A stretch of DNA of 9,461 nt from an uncultured Paracoccus sp. (lineage in GTDB: Bacteria; Pseudomonadota; Alphaproteobacteria; Rhodobacterales; Rhodobacteraceae): the NCBI GenBank assembly GCA_937859005.1, contig CALLYR010000254.1, positions 1-9,461 of the forward strand, read 5' to 3'. A model generated the notes under the pieces. That model saw nothing but the letters and a program-made list of their open reading frames with translations. It was not told the origin of the DNA and searched no databases. The translations under genes and the position numbers were made by a program. Positions 1-7,931 of this stretch are shown one piece after another. Position 1 is the stretch's first letter. Every line of letters begins with the position of its first letter.

Positions 1-1
1 A

Positions 2-1531
2 TCAGTTCGACGATCCATGGGCGATGCCGTTCGGGCGATCGCCAACCGGCACCGATCCGACGACTTTCTGGCGCTGCACGTCGATGGCCGAGACGCTGTC
101 ATCGGCGGTATTGGTCACGAAGACGAAGGCGCCGTCGGCCGAGACCGACACGCCATGCGCGCCGCGGCCGGTTTTGAGCGTCCTGGTCACCTGCCCCGTC
201 GCCGTGTCGATCACCGACACCGTGTCGTTCGGTGCAGCCTCGGTCCCCTGATTGGCGACATAGACATGCTTGCCGTCGGGCGTTGCGATGAGCTGGATCG
301 GGTTGGGCCCGACCTCGATCCTGTCCAGGACCTCGCGCGAGCTGGTGTCGATCACCGCCACGCGGTTCTCGTCGCGCAGAGAGACATAGACCCGGCTGCC
401 GTCAGGGGTGAAGCCGACCTGGACCGGTGCGGCACCCACCGGGATGCGCGCGGCCTCGGTCAGGCCGGCCGTGCCGATGACCGAAACCGAGCCGTCCTCG
501 ACATTGGCGACGTAAAGCTCGGCCCCGTTCGGGCTGAGGCGAAGGCCGTGCGGAAAGGCGCCGGTGCCGATGCGGGCGGTGACGGCACCCCGCGCCAGAT
601 CGACGACGGCGACCTCGTTGCTGCCCGAGAGCGAGACGAAGGCGCGCCCCTGCCGGTCGGCCACGACATGCGCCGGATGCGATCCGACCTCCACCGTGGC
701 GGCGGGCCTGGAGGGATCCTGGGGATCGAGCACCACCAGAAGGCCGGGGGCGGCGCTGCTGTCGGCATGCTCATGCCCCCCGGCCCCGTGATCGCCGGCA
801 GCCGGGGCGCCGACCGCCAGCAGGAAGCGTCCGTCCGGCGTCAGATCGACATTATGGGGCGACACCGGCAGCGGCACCGTGGTCACGGCCCCGGTGCCCA
901 GATCGAGGGCGCTGAGGGCGTTGCCGCCTTCGTCGGCGGACCAGACGGTCCCGCCGGTCTGGCCGAAGTCGATGGCCTGAGGGCTGCCTTTCTCCTTCAG
1001 CCAGGCCTCCATCTCGGCGATCTCGCGCTCCTGCGCCGCGATGATCTGCCCCGCCCAGGCCCTGGTCTGCGGATCGTCGCCGTATTGCTGCACGATCTTC
1101 GCCATGTCGATCGCGCCCTGATGATGCGGGATCATGCCGCGGACGAAGGCTGTGTCCGCATCATCGGCCATGACCCCTTCCATCATCGGCCCGTGCATCG
1201 CGTCCATCGCGTCCACATAGGCACGGGTGAAGCCGGGCGCGTCCCTGTCGGCCGAAGCCGTCCCGGCCGCATTCGACGCATCCGTCGCACCGTGCATCAT
1301 CCCGCCCTGCATCATCTGCTGCATGGCGCTCATGCACTCGGCCGGCATGGCCTGCATCATGGTCCGGCATTGCTCCGGCATGGCCTGCATCGGCATCGCC
1401 GGCGCGGCAGGCGGTGCGGCCTGTTCCTGCGGCCGTGCCGGGTGGTGGGCGTCATGGCCGGACTGGGCCGGGGCGGCCGTGGGCAGCCCCGCCGCGAGGC
1501 CGAGGGAAAGGGCAATCGCAGTTCGTTTCAT
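2..1531 (-). CDS. Secreted DUF305 / YVTN beta-propeller fusion protein with Met-rich segment
   Basis: A 509-residue exported protein, probably periplasmic. Residues 1-23 look like a Sec signal peptide (KR, hydrophobic run, then APAQ). Residues 46-79 are extremely Met-rich (12 Met plus Cys55 and Cys66), typical of copper-binding segments. Residues about 100-182 match DUF305, a four-helix domain found in copper-tolerance proteins such as CopM, with the signature HHQGAIDMA at 136-144. From about 195 to the end there are repeated blades with P-x-G / VYVAN / VSVIDT patterns, i.e. a YVTN/YncE-like seven-bladed propeller. A small His cluster (DHGAGGHEH, 247-255) sits in a propeller loop. The start ATG at 1531 is supported by the signal peptide; the ribosome binding site is weak (GGA about 10 bases upstream). 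The gene lies downstream of two other minus-strand ORFs, one derived from a copper ATPase, so a role in periplasmic copper binding or sequestration is inferred. The propeller's partner is unknown. Confidence 0.9.
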   Translation of the reverse strand: MKRTAIALSLGLAAGLPTAAPAQSGHDAHHPARPQEQAAPPAAPAMPMQAMPEQCRTMMQAMPAECMSAMQQMMQGGMMHGATDASNAAGTASADRDAPGFTRAYVDAMDAMHGPMMEGVMADDADTAFVRGMIPHHQGAIDMAKIVQQYGDDPQTRAWAGQIIAAQEREIAEMEAWLKEKGSPQAIDFGQTGGTVWSADEGGNALSALDLGTGAVTTVPLPVSPHNVDLTPDGRFLLAVGAPAAGDHGAGGHEHADSSAAPGLLVVLDPQDPSRPAATVEVGSHPAHVVADRQGRAFVSLSGSNEVAVVDLARGAVTARIGTGAFPHGLRLSPNGAELYVANVEDGSVSVIGTAGLTEAARIPVGAAPVQVGFTPDGSRVYVSLRDENRVAVIDTSSREVLDRIEVGPNPIQLIATPDGKHVYVANQGTEAAPNDTVSVIDTATGQVTRTLKTGRGAHGVSVSADGAFVFVTNTADDSVSAIDVQRQKVVGSVPVGDRPNGIAHGSSN

Positions 1532-1673
1532 TGCTGTTCATTCCGTGTCGGGGAGAAAGCGGCGTCACGCAGTGGACGCGCAGCCCCAGGTGATCGTTGA
1601 TGTCCGAAAGTGGTGCCCGGGCCTGTCGGTCGAGACGACCGGAGGGCGTAGAGCTTTCAGGCCATGAGCGCCT

Positions 1674-2102
1674 TCACGCAGCGGCGAATGAACGCGGCGG
1701 CCGCAGAATCCTTCCGGGCGTCCGCCCCGGGCGATCCGCCGAGACGCGGAGATGGGCCTCACCGCCGGAAGGCGGATCAGCCCGCGTGCCCTCGGGCAGA
1801 AGGGCAGTGATCGTGCAGAGCTGATGGCAGCAGTCGTCCTGAGGGCTTGGCCCGCTCCCGCCGGAGCCGTCCTGGTCCCCGGACATCGGCCGGACACAGC
1901 CAGCAGCCGCATGAGAGGGATCACCGCCCTGGTCAAGGGTGGCGGCGATGGCCGACCCGGAATGGATCATGTGCCCTGCGGGCAAGGAGCGGACGCCGGC
2001 CTGCAGAGCCAGGGGGGCGAAAGCCACGAGCAGCAATGCGGTTGCGAGCCACCTGCCCCAGCAGCCGCGAAACCTTCTGCCCTTTACCGCACCCCTGCTC
2101 AT
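1674..2102 (-). CDS. Small exported or membrane-anchored protein with CCHQLC motif, unrecognised
   Basis: A 142-residue ORF from the ATG at 2102; a TTG at 2105 would add one residue. The basic N-terminus (MSRGAVKGRRFRGCWGRW) is followed by one hydrophobic stretch of about 19 residues, which suggests a signal peptide or N-terminal anchor. The remainder is polar and contains GHMIHSG, a Cys in AAAGC, and a DDCCHQLC motif near the middle, then a basic, Pro-rich tail. Small proteins with this layout (N-terminal helix plus Cys/His residues) are common beside copper genes in alphaproteobacteria, but I do not recognise a named family. It lies on the same strand between the P-type ATPase tail ORF (195 bases upstream) and the DUF305 gene (142 bases downstream). 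Metal binding is only an inference. No good ribosome binding site is seen close to the start (GGGGAG lies about 15 bases upstream), so the start is uncertain and the ORF could be non-functional. Confidence 0.55.
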   Translation of the reverse strand: MSRGAVKGRRFRGCWGRWLATALLLVAFAPLALQAGVRSLPAGHMIHSGSAIAATLDQGGDPSHAAAGCVRPMSGDQDGSGGSGPSPQDDCCHQLCTITALLPEGTRADPPSGGEAHLRVSADRPGRTPGRILRPPRSFAAA

Positions 2103-2297
2103 CAAGCCGTTCGCTTTCTCCCCTTGGCACCCGGTTCACACCTTCCCGCCCGAGAAGCGGGCACAGGCCGATGGTCTGGCTGCGCCATTGTCACATCACG
2201 TAATGCCGAAGGACGATACCCGAAAGCGGGCGACTTGCGACATGATGCCGCCTGCAAGCTTGCGCGCCGTTTATCGGCGGACAATATCGTTCCGTCA

Positions 2298-2570
2298 TCA
2301 CAGCCTCACCCCCCGCAGCCGCGACGCATTCGCGACGACGCTGACCGACGACAGCGCCATGGCCGCCGCGGCGATGATCGGCGACAGCAGGATGCCGAAG
2401 ACCGGATACAGCACCCCGGCCGCCACCGGCACGCCGAGCGCGTTGTAGATGAAGGCAAAGAACAGGTTCTGGCGGATGTTGCCCATGACCGCCTCGGACA
2501 GCCGCCGCAAGAAGCGCTGCATCCGGGCTTGCCCGTGTGACATCCGCTCCGTCTCGCGATCCTCCGTCAT
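2298..2570 (-). CDS. C-terminal tail of a copper-translocating P1B-type ATPase (short ORF or remnant)
   Basis: A 90-residue ORF from the ATG at 2570. Residues from about 24 onward, starting RRLSEAVMGNIRQNLFFAF, are an excellent match to the end of CopA-type ATPases: the helix leading into the penultimate membrane segment, the FIYNALGVPVAAGVLYP loop, and the last helix (LLSPIIAAAAMALSSVSVV) with its NASRLR exit. All catalytic parts of the pump (metal-binding domains, CPC, DKTGT, HP, GDGxND) are absent, so it cannot transport copper by itself. Residues 1-23 (MTEDRETERMSHGQ...) do not resemble the ATPase. An ATG at 2615 is in frame, but 2570 is preferred because AGGAGA lies five bases before it. 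It is either a decay remnant of copA or a free-standing two-helix membrane protein; I lean towards a remnant. The other genes downstream on this strand also have a copper flavour. Confidence 0.6.
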   Translation of the reverse strand: MTEDRETERMSHGQARMQRFLRRLSEAVMGNIRQNLFFAFIYNALGVPVAAGVLYPVFGILLSPIIAAAAMALSSVSVVANASRLRGVRL

Positions 2571-2575
2571 GACAA

Positions 2576-2581
2576 TCTCCT
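2576..2581 (-). promoter_or_regulatory. Strong ribosome binding site of the ATPase-tail ORF
   Basis: On the minus strand AGGAGA is followed by a five-base spacer and the ATG at 2570. This decides the start in favour of 2570 over the in-frame ATG at 2615, and suggests that the short ORF may actually be translated. Confidence 0.6.
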
Positions 2582-2615
2582 GTCCGCAGGGGAATCGCTC
2601 AGCGGACAAGGTCAT

Positions 2616-3254
2616 CCGGAATCAACAGACGATCTTCTTCTCTTGCTGCATCGGGTGCAGTGGCAGGAAAACACCGAGAGCGCTTGGCTTGACCGCTGAT
2701 CGTCGCAAGCTCGGCCACGCGCTTGCTGGTACCGTGATCGTGGAGTTCGATCAGGGCGAACTCACGATGCGGTCCCTCTCATCAGCCATCAGCCCCGTGC
2801 AGGACCGCCCGCGTGCGCGCATTTCCAGACATCATGTTGAAAGGATGGTTCATGATCCGGAAGTCATGCAATAGATATTCGTGAATGGGGCAAGCGGCAC
2901 AGGTCGCTGATCCGACTGGCAGCTTCCTGTCAGCCTTGCGGCCCGTCCCCCTGTCGCGGAAGTCAGGACACAAGGCGCCGGGACAGGCGACGGCTCCTCT
3001 CGTGCTGAAGCTGCCGCCCGCAAGCTCCGGCTTGAAGAGTCGGCCCGTTTGCGACATCATTTTCAGTTAACTGCCCTGGTGACCACGGAGATCGCTGGCA
3101 ATGACAGACAGGACTGTTCCAGCATCCGTCGTGATCACCTTCAGAGGTTCTTCAATATCTATCTTCGGACGATCGGAAACATGGAATCTCTGGCCTGTTG
3201 CCGCAGCTTGCAGCACCTCGGGATGACACATCGCTGACCATAGCGGAGTCTCAG
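2616..3254. other. 639-base stretch with no supported gene
   Basis: Several short frames are open on both strands, but none has recognisable domains, a convincing ribosome binding site, or codon use like the neighbours. The longest minus-strand frame (2782-3060, 92 codons) contains Cys pairs (CPGALC, CAAC) but matches nothing I know. Between about 2603 and 2785 on the minus strand an open frame without an ATG reads ALIELHDHGTSKRVAELATI, which looks protein-like but is unassigned. The part next to 3255 must contain the sstT leader and promoter; I could not pick a convincing -35/-10 pair. The region is probably an intergenic spacer with decayed coding material. Confidence 0.5.
3245..3248 (+). 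promoter_or_regulatory. Ribosome binding site of sstT
   Basis: GGAG is separated by six bases from the ATG at 3255. It fixes the start of sstT and rules out the upstream extension of the frame. Confidence 0.6.
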
Positions 3255-4529
3255 ATGTCACAAAACAATGCAGACGGGAATTTCCTGCTGAACTTCATCC
3301 TGCGAGGCAAGCTGGTAACCCAGATCATCGTCGGCCTCATCGCCGGGATCATCCTCGCCGCCGTGTCGCGCGACGCGGGAATGGCGGTCGGATTGCTGGG
3401 CGAGGTCTTCGTCGGCGCCCTGAAGGCCGTGGCCCCGGTCCTGGTCTTCATCCTGGTCTGCGCCGCCATCACCAATCACAAGAAGGAAAACCAGGCGCGG
3501 CTGGGTCCGGTGGTGATGCTGTACATCCTGGGCACGTTCCTTGCCGCGCTGCTGGCGGTCGTGGCGAGCTTCATGTTCCCGGTCACGATCCATCTGGACG
3601 TGAACCCCGAAAGCATGTCGCCGCCCCAGGGACTGGGCGAGGTGATCAAGAACATCCTGCTCCAGATCGTGGACAACCCGGTCAGGGCGCTCGCCAACGC
3701 CAACTATATCGGCATCCTTGCCTGGGCCATCGCGCTTGGACTGGTCCTGCGCCATGCAAGCGACATCACCAAAAGCCTCATGTCGGATCTGGAATTCGCC
3801 ATCACGGTGATCGTCAAGGCCGTCATCCGCTTTGCCCCGATCGGGATCTTCGGGATCGTCGCCTCGACCATCGCCGCGACCGGCTTCGGAACGCTTGTGG
3901 GCTATGCCAACCTTCTGGCGCTGCTGCTGGGCTGCATGATCGTCATGGCCCTGGTCGTCAATCCGCTGATCGTGTTCCTGAAGATGCGCCAGAACCCCTA
4001 TCCGCTGGTCTTCACCTGCCTGCGGGAATCGGGGATCACCGCCTTCTTCATGCGCAGCTCGGCCGCCAACATCCCCGTCAACATGGAACTGTGCCGGCGG
4101 ATGGGACTGGACGAGGAAACCTATGCGGTGACGATCCCGATCGGCGCCACGGTCAACATGGCCGGCGCCGCCATCACGATCACGGTGATGACGCTGGCCG
4201 CGGTGAACACCCTGGGCATCCCCGTGGACTTCTTCACGGCCCTGCTTCTCAGCATCGTCGCCGCCGTCGCCGCCGCCGGCGCGTCCGGGGTGGCGGGCGG
4301 CTCGCTGCTGCTGATCCCGATGGCTGCGAGCCTGTTCGGCATCGACAACGCCACGGCCATGCAGGTGGTCAGCGTCGGCTTCATCATCGGCGTCCTGCAG
4401 GATTCGGCCGAGACCGCGCTGAACTCGTCCACGGACGTGCTGTTCACCGCCGCGGGCTCCTACAAGCCGGGCGACCCCTATCCGCGCAAGCTGCCGCGCG
4501 AAGCGGTGCCCCTGGAAGTTGCCGAGTAA
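3255..4529 (+). CDS. sstT: Serine/threonine:Na+ symporter SstT
   Basis: A 424-residue inner-membrane protein of the dicarboxylate/amino acid:cation symporter family (DAACS). It resembles E. coli SstT (414 residues) closely along its length, from RGKLVTQIIVGLIAGIILA near the N-terminus through LLGEVFVGALKAVAPVLVFILV to the end. SstT takes up L-serine and L-threonine with Na+. The family's re-entrant and core motifs are present: RSSAANIPVN (267-276), GATVNMAGAAITITV (297-311), GASGVAGGSLLLIP (342-355) and LQDSAETALNSSTDVLFTAA (381-400). At least eight hydrophobic membrane segments are visible. The start at 3255 is chosen because the family alignment begins here and GGAG lies six bases upstream; the frame is open 19 codons further back, to 3198, without family similarity. 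It converges with the kbl-tdh operon, so transporter and threonine-degrading enzymes sit side by side. A terminator follows 37 bases after the stop. Confidence 0.95.
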   Translation: MSQNNADGNFLLNFILRGKLVTQIIVGLIAGIILAAVSRDAGMAVGLLGEVFVGALKAVAPVLVFILVCAAITNHKKENQARLGPVVMLYILGTFLAALLAVVASFMFPVTIHLDVNPESMSPPQGLGEVIKNILLQIVDNPVRALANANYIGILAWAIALGLVLRHASDITKSLMSDLEFAITVIVKAVIRFAPIGIFGIVASTIAATGFGTLVGYANLLALLLGCMIVMALVVNPLIVFLKMRQNPYPLVFTCLRESGITAFFMRSSAANIPVNMELCRRMGLDEETYAVTIPIGATVNMAGAAITITVMTLAAVNTLGIPVDFFTALLLSIVAAVAAAGASGVAGGSLLLIPMAASLFGIDNATAMQVVSVGFIIGVLQDSAETALNSSTDVLFTAAGSYKPGDPYPRKLPREAVPLEVAE

Positions 4530-4565
4530 ATCATTCCGCCTGCCACTCCGGTGCAGAACCATGAG

Positions 4566-4597
4566 AAAGCCACCGCAGCATTCGGCGGTGGCTTTTT
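4566..4597 (+). terminator. Rho-independent terminator after sstT, shared with the convergent tdh
   Basis: A perfect eight-base stem, GCCACCGC (4569-4576) and GCGGTGGC (4585-4592), with an eight-base loop. It is extended by AAA/TTT pairing and followed by TTTTT at 4593-4597. It lies 37 bases after the sstT stop and 35 bases past the tdh stop on the other strand. Read from the minus strand the hairpin is followed by TTTCTCAT, a poorer tract, so it may also end kbl-tdh transcripts, but less efficiently. Confidence 0.85.
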
Positions 4598-4631
4598 CCG
4601 TTTCCGGTCCGGGAAGGCCGGGCGGCCCCCT

Positions 4632-5657
<1,026 letters not shown>

Positions 5658-5659
5658 GG

Positions 5660-6856
5660 TCATTCTCCGATGACTCCCAGCTTGCGGCCGACCCGCCTGA
5701 AGGCGGCGACGGCGGTATCGATCTGTTCCGTCGTGTGGGCGGCGCTGATCTGCGTGCGGATGCGCGCCTTGCCCATGGGAACCACGGGATAGGAAAAGCC
5801 GATCACATAGATCCCTTCCTTCAGCAGTTCGTCGGCGAATTCCCCGGCAAGGCGGGCGTCGCCCAGCATCACCGGGATGATCGCATGATCGGCCCCGGCC
5901 AGTTCGAACCCGGCCGCCGCCATCTGTTCGCGGAAACGCGCGACGTTGTTCCACAGCCGTTCGCGCAACTCGTGGCCCTGTTCGACCTTGTCGATCGCCG
6001 TCAGTGTGGCCGAGACGATGGCGGGCGCCAGCGCGTTCGAGAACAGATAGGGGCGCGACCGCTGCCGCAGCCATTCGACGATCGGCCCGCGCGCCGCCGT
6101 GACCCCACCCGAGGCCCCGCCGAGCGCCTTGCCGAAGGTGGTGGTGACGATGTCCACCCGCTCGATCACGTTGTGATGTTCATGCGTGCCGCGGCCATGC
6201 GACCCCATGAAGCCGGTGGCGTGGGAATCGTCCACCATGACCATCGCGCCGTAACGGTCGGCCAGGTCGCAGATGCCGGGCAGATCGGCGATCACGCCGT
6301 CCATCGAAAACACGCCATCCGTCGCGATCAGCTTGAAACGCGCGCCCGCCTCGTCGGCGGCCTTGAGCTGCGCCTCGAGGTCGGCCATGTCATTGTTGGC
6401 ATAGCGATAGCGTGCGGCCTTGCAAAGGCGCACACCGTCGATGATCGACGCGTGGTTGAGCGCGTCCGAGATCACCGCATCCTCGGGGCCGAGCAGGGTT
6501 TCGAACAGCCCCGTATTCGCATCGAAACAGGACGAATACAGAATGGCATCGTCCATCCCCAGAAACTCGGCCAGCCGCTTTTCCAGCTTGTGATGCGTGC
6601 TGTTGGTGCCGCAGATGAAGCGGACCGACGCCATGCCGAATCCATCCTCGTCCAGGCCCTTCCGCGCCGCCGCGATCAGATCGGCATCATCCGCCAGCCC
6701 GAGATAGTTGTTGGCGCAGAAGTTGAGGACCTCGCCCTGCGCGACCTCGATGGCGGACCCCTGCGGCGAAAGCAGTTCCCGTTCGCGCTTGTAGAGCCCT
6801 TCATTGTGCAGCTCTTTCAACTGCTGGTCGAGATGGTCCCTGAATCCATTCAGCAT
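5660..6856 (-). CDS. kbl: Glycine C-acetyltransferase (2-amino-3-ketobutyrate CoA ligase)
   Basis: Kbl, a PLP-dependent alpha-oxoamine synthase that cleaves 2-amino-3-ketobutyrate with CoA into glycine and acetyl-CoA, the second step of threonine degradation after Tdh. At 398 residues it equals the E. coli enzyme in length and aligns over its full extent. Key features are NFCANNYLGLA (45-55), the ICGT...H substrate region, SDALNHASIIDG with His135 (stacks on PLP), VDDSHATGF with Asp209 and His212, and the Schiff-base lysine Lys243 in TTFGKALGGASGG. The sequence AHTTEQIDTAVAAF near the C-terminus is typical. The ATG at 6856 has only a weak ribosome binding site (GGGA about seven bases upstream) but matches the family start. 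Its TGA overlaps the alternative tdh ATG. Upstream, about 160 bases of non-coding DNA separate it from an IS110 remnant, which may have affected its native promoter or upstream neighbour. Confidence 0.97.
   Translation of the reverse strand: MLNGFRDHLDQQLKELHNEGLYKRERELLSPQGSAIEVAQGEVLNFCANNYLGLADDADLIAAARKGLDEDGFGMASVRFICGTNSTHHKLEKRLAEFLGMDDAILYSSCFDANTGLFETLLGPEDAVISDALNHASIIDGVRLCKAARYRYANNDMADLEAQLKAADEAGARFKLIATDGVFSMDGVIADLPGICDLADRYGAMVMVDDSHATGFMGSHGRGTHEHHNVIERVDIVTTTFGKALGGASGGVTAARGPIVEWLRQRSRPYLFSNALAPAIVSATLTAIDKVEQGHELRERLWNNVARFREQMAAAGFELAGADHAIIPVMLGDARLAGEFADELLKEGIYVIGFSYPVVPMGKARIRTQISAAHTTEQIDTAVAAFRRVGRKLGVIGE
5665..5668 (-). promoter_or_regulatory. Ribosome binding site deciding the tdh start
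   Basis: GGAG on the minus strand lies inside the 3' end of kbl. The gap to the ATG at 5657 is seven bases, the optimal distance; the gap to the ATG at 5663 is a single base. The first ATG gives MTMKAL and the second gives MKAL, as in E. coli Tdh. Confidence 0.6.
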
Positions 6857-7133
6857 GTCAAAATCCCACTCATTGACTGTACGGTCGATCCTGTCGGCTC
6901 GGTCAGGCCCGCTTGATCAGGTCGTGCCATGCGCAGGACACTTCTCGGACACGAAAGATCAACGCTTTCCCGCATGTTTCTTATTAGCATCGACGGGCAG
7001 GATCCGGTAGGGCGCATAAGCGCATCAAGGGCCTGTGCCGGGCAGCCTCATGAGGTTCTGATAACGGGTTGGGTAGCCCCTCCTGACGGCACTCGTGCCC
7101 TTGTGGTCCGGACAGGATCAGGGGGATTGAGCC
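6857..7133. other. Intergenic region: kbl leader and IS110 non-coding left end
   Basis: 277 bases without a gene. The left half must hold the kbl promoter on the minus strand; I see no clear -35/-10 pair or Lrp-type operator that I could defend. The right half (about 7020-7133) looks like the untranslated left end of the IS110-family element. It contains a perfect 10-base palindrome CCTCATGAGG (7046-7055), a short GGCAC/GTGCC inverted repeat (7088-7099), and a purine-rich ribosome binding site (GGGGGA) seven bases before the transposase ATG. The boundary between host DNA and IS cannot be fixed from one copy. Confidence 0.45.
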
Positions 7134-7931
7134 ATGAAGGAAGTCTCGATCATCGGCGTTGACCTGGCCCGGGCAGGTCTTTCAACTCCATGGAGCGACG
7201 GCCGAGGGAGAGGTCGTGTTTCGCAAGAAGCTGCCGCGTAAACACTTCCTGGCGTTCATGCAGGCCCACCTCGGCTGCCAGGTTGCAATGGAGGTCTGCG
7301 CCACGGCGCGCCATTGGGCTCGAACACTGGCGGATCTGGGCCATGAGGTGCGGCTGATCGCGCCGAAGTTCGTCAAGCCTTACTGAAGAACCAGAAGAAC
7401 GACATGGCGGACGCCGAAGCGATCGTGGAGGCGGCTTTGCGCCCGACAAGGCGCTTCGTCCCGGTGAAGACTGAAGAGGCCCAGGCTGCGGCGATGGTCT
7501 TCCGGGTGCGCGAGTTGCTGATCGGGCAGCGCACGCAAGCGATCAATGCCCTGCGCGGTCACCTGGCCGAGTTCGGGCAGATCGTTCCGCAAGGAGCGGC
7601 CAACGCCGCGCGCCTGACCGCGATCGTGGAAGATCCGATGGCGCCCCGCCTGCCGATGCCATCCCTATGCTGAAGGTGCTCGTCGCGGCGCTCCTCCCTC
7701 TCGAGGCAGAAATCGCCAGGCTCGATGCCGAGATCGCACGGCGAGCGAAGGAGAACGACGTCGCCCGGCGGCTGATGACGGTGCCCGGCATCGGTCCGCT
7801 GATCGCCACGGCCATCGCGGCTCTGGCTCCAGCGCCCGAGACGTTCCGCCGGGCACGCGATTTTGCCGCGTGGCCGGGTCTGGTGCCGAAGCAGCATCCA
7901 ACCGGCGGCAAGCAACGGCTCGGGGCCAGCA
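7020..7931 (+). mobile_element. IS110-family insertion sequence, 5' remnant
   Basis: The non-coding leader plus about two thirds of an IS110-family (DEDD recombinase) gene. The left boundary near 7020 is a guess. The right end is a sharp loss of transposase similarity at about 7930, where the opposite-strand Crp/Fnr fragment begins. The right end of the element is missing, so it cannot move by itself. Confidence 0.7.
7134..7931 (+). pseudogene. IS110-family transposase, frameshifted and 3'-truncated
   Basis: It starts at ATG 7134 with MKEVSIIGVDLA, the typical N-terminus of the RuvC-like DEDD domain (Asp10), preceded by GGGGGA. A one-base gain at about 7168-7174 (CCCGGG) moves the frame so that the protein continues as QVFQLHGATAEGE...VAMEVCATARHWART...APKFVKPY. 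A one-base loss at about 7384 returns it to the first frame (KNQKNDMADAEAIVEAALRP, with the DxxD acidic pair). Another one-base loss at about 7645 moves it again, to PPADAIPMLKVLVAALLP and the Tnp_20 domain (TVPGIGPLIATAIAAL, then GLVPKQHPTGGKQRLGA). Similarity ends at about 7930, before the GAS-type segment that carries the catalytic serine. It is therefore broken in three places and lacks an essential residue. Each frame keeps good similarity, so the decay is recent on the scale of the family. Confidence 0.9.

Noticed and set aside
17..1600. A 527-codon open frame on the plus strand opposite the DUF305/propeller gene
   Set aside because: Its product is a low-complexity mix rich in Arg, His, Gly and Asp with no domain. 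Such frames arise opposite GC-rich genes, and the minus strand has a signal peptide and clear domains.
2135..2165. ACCTTCC near 2141 as a half-site for a CueR-like copper regulator
   Set aside because: Only one arm is present; the expected GGAAGGT partner at the right spacing is missing.
2255..2285. Hairpin CGCCG/CGGCG and palindrome GCAAGCTTGC after the ATPase-tail ORF as a terminator
   Set aside because: The stems are short and no T-tract follows on the minus strand.
3067..3261. A 64-codon minus-strand frame just upstream of sstT
   Set aside because: There is no recognisable domain and no good ribosome binding site, and it overlaps the sstT start. Probably chance.
3258..4562. A 434-codon open frame on the minus strand opposite sstT
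   Set aside because: The translation is an Asp/Arg/His-rich shadow with no family resemblance; SstT on the plus strand is unambiguous.
5658..6074. Upstream extension of the tdh frame to 6074
   Set aside because: The added residues lie inside kbl and do not resemble Tdh. Family length and the ribosome binding site place the start at 5657.
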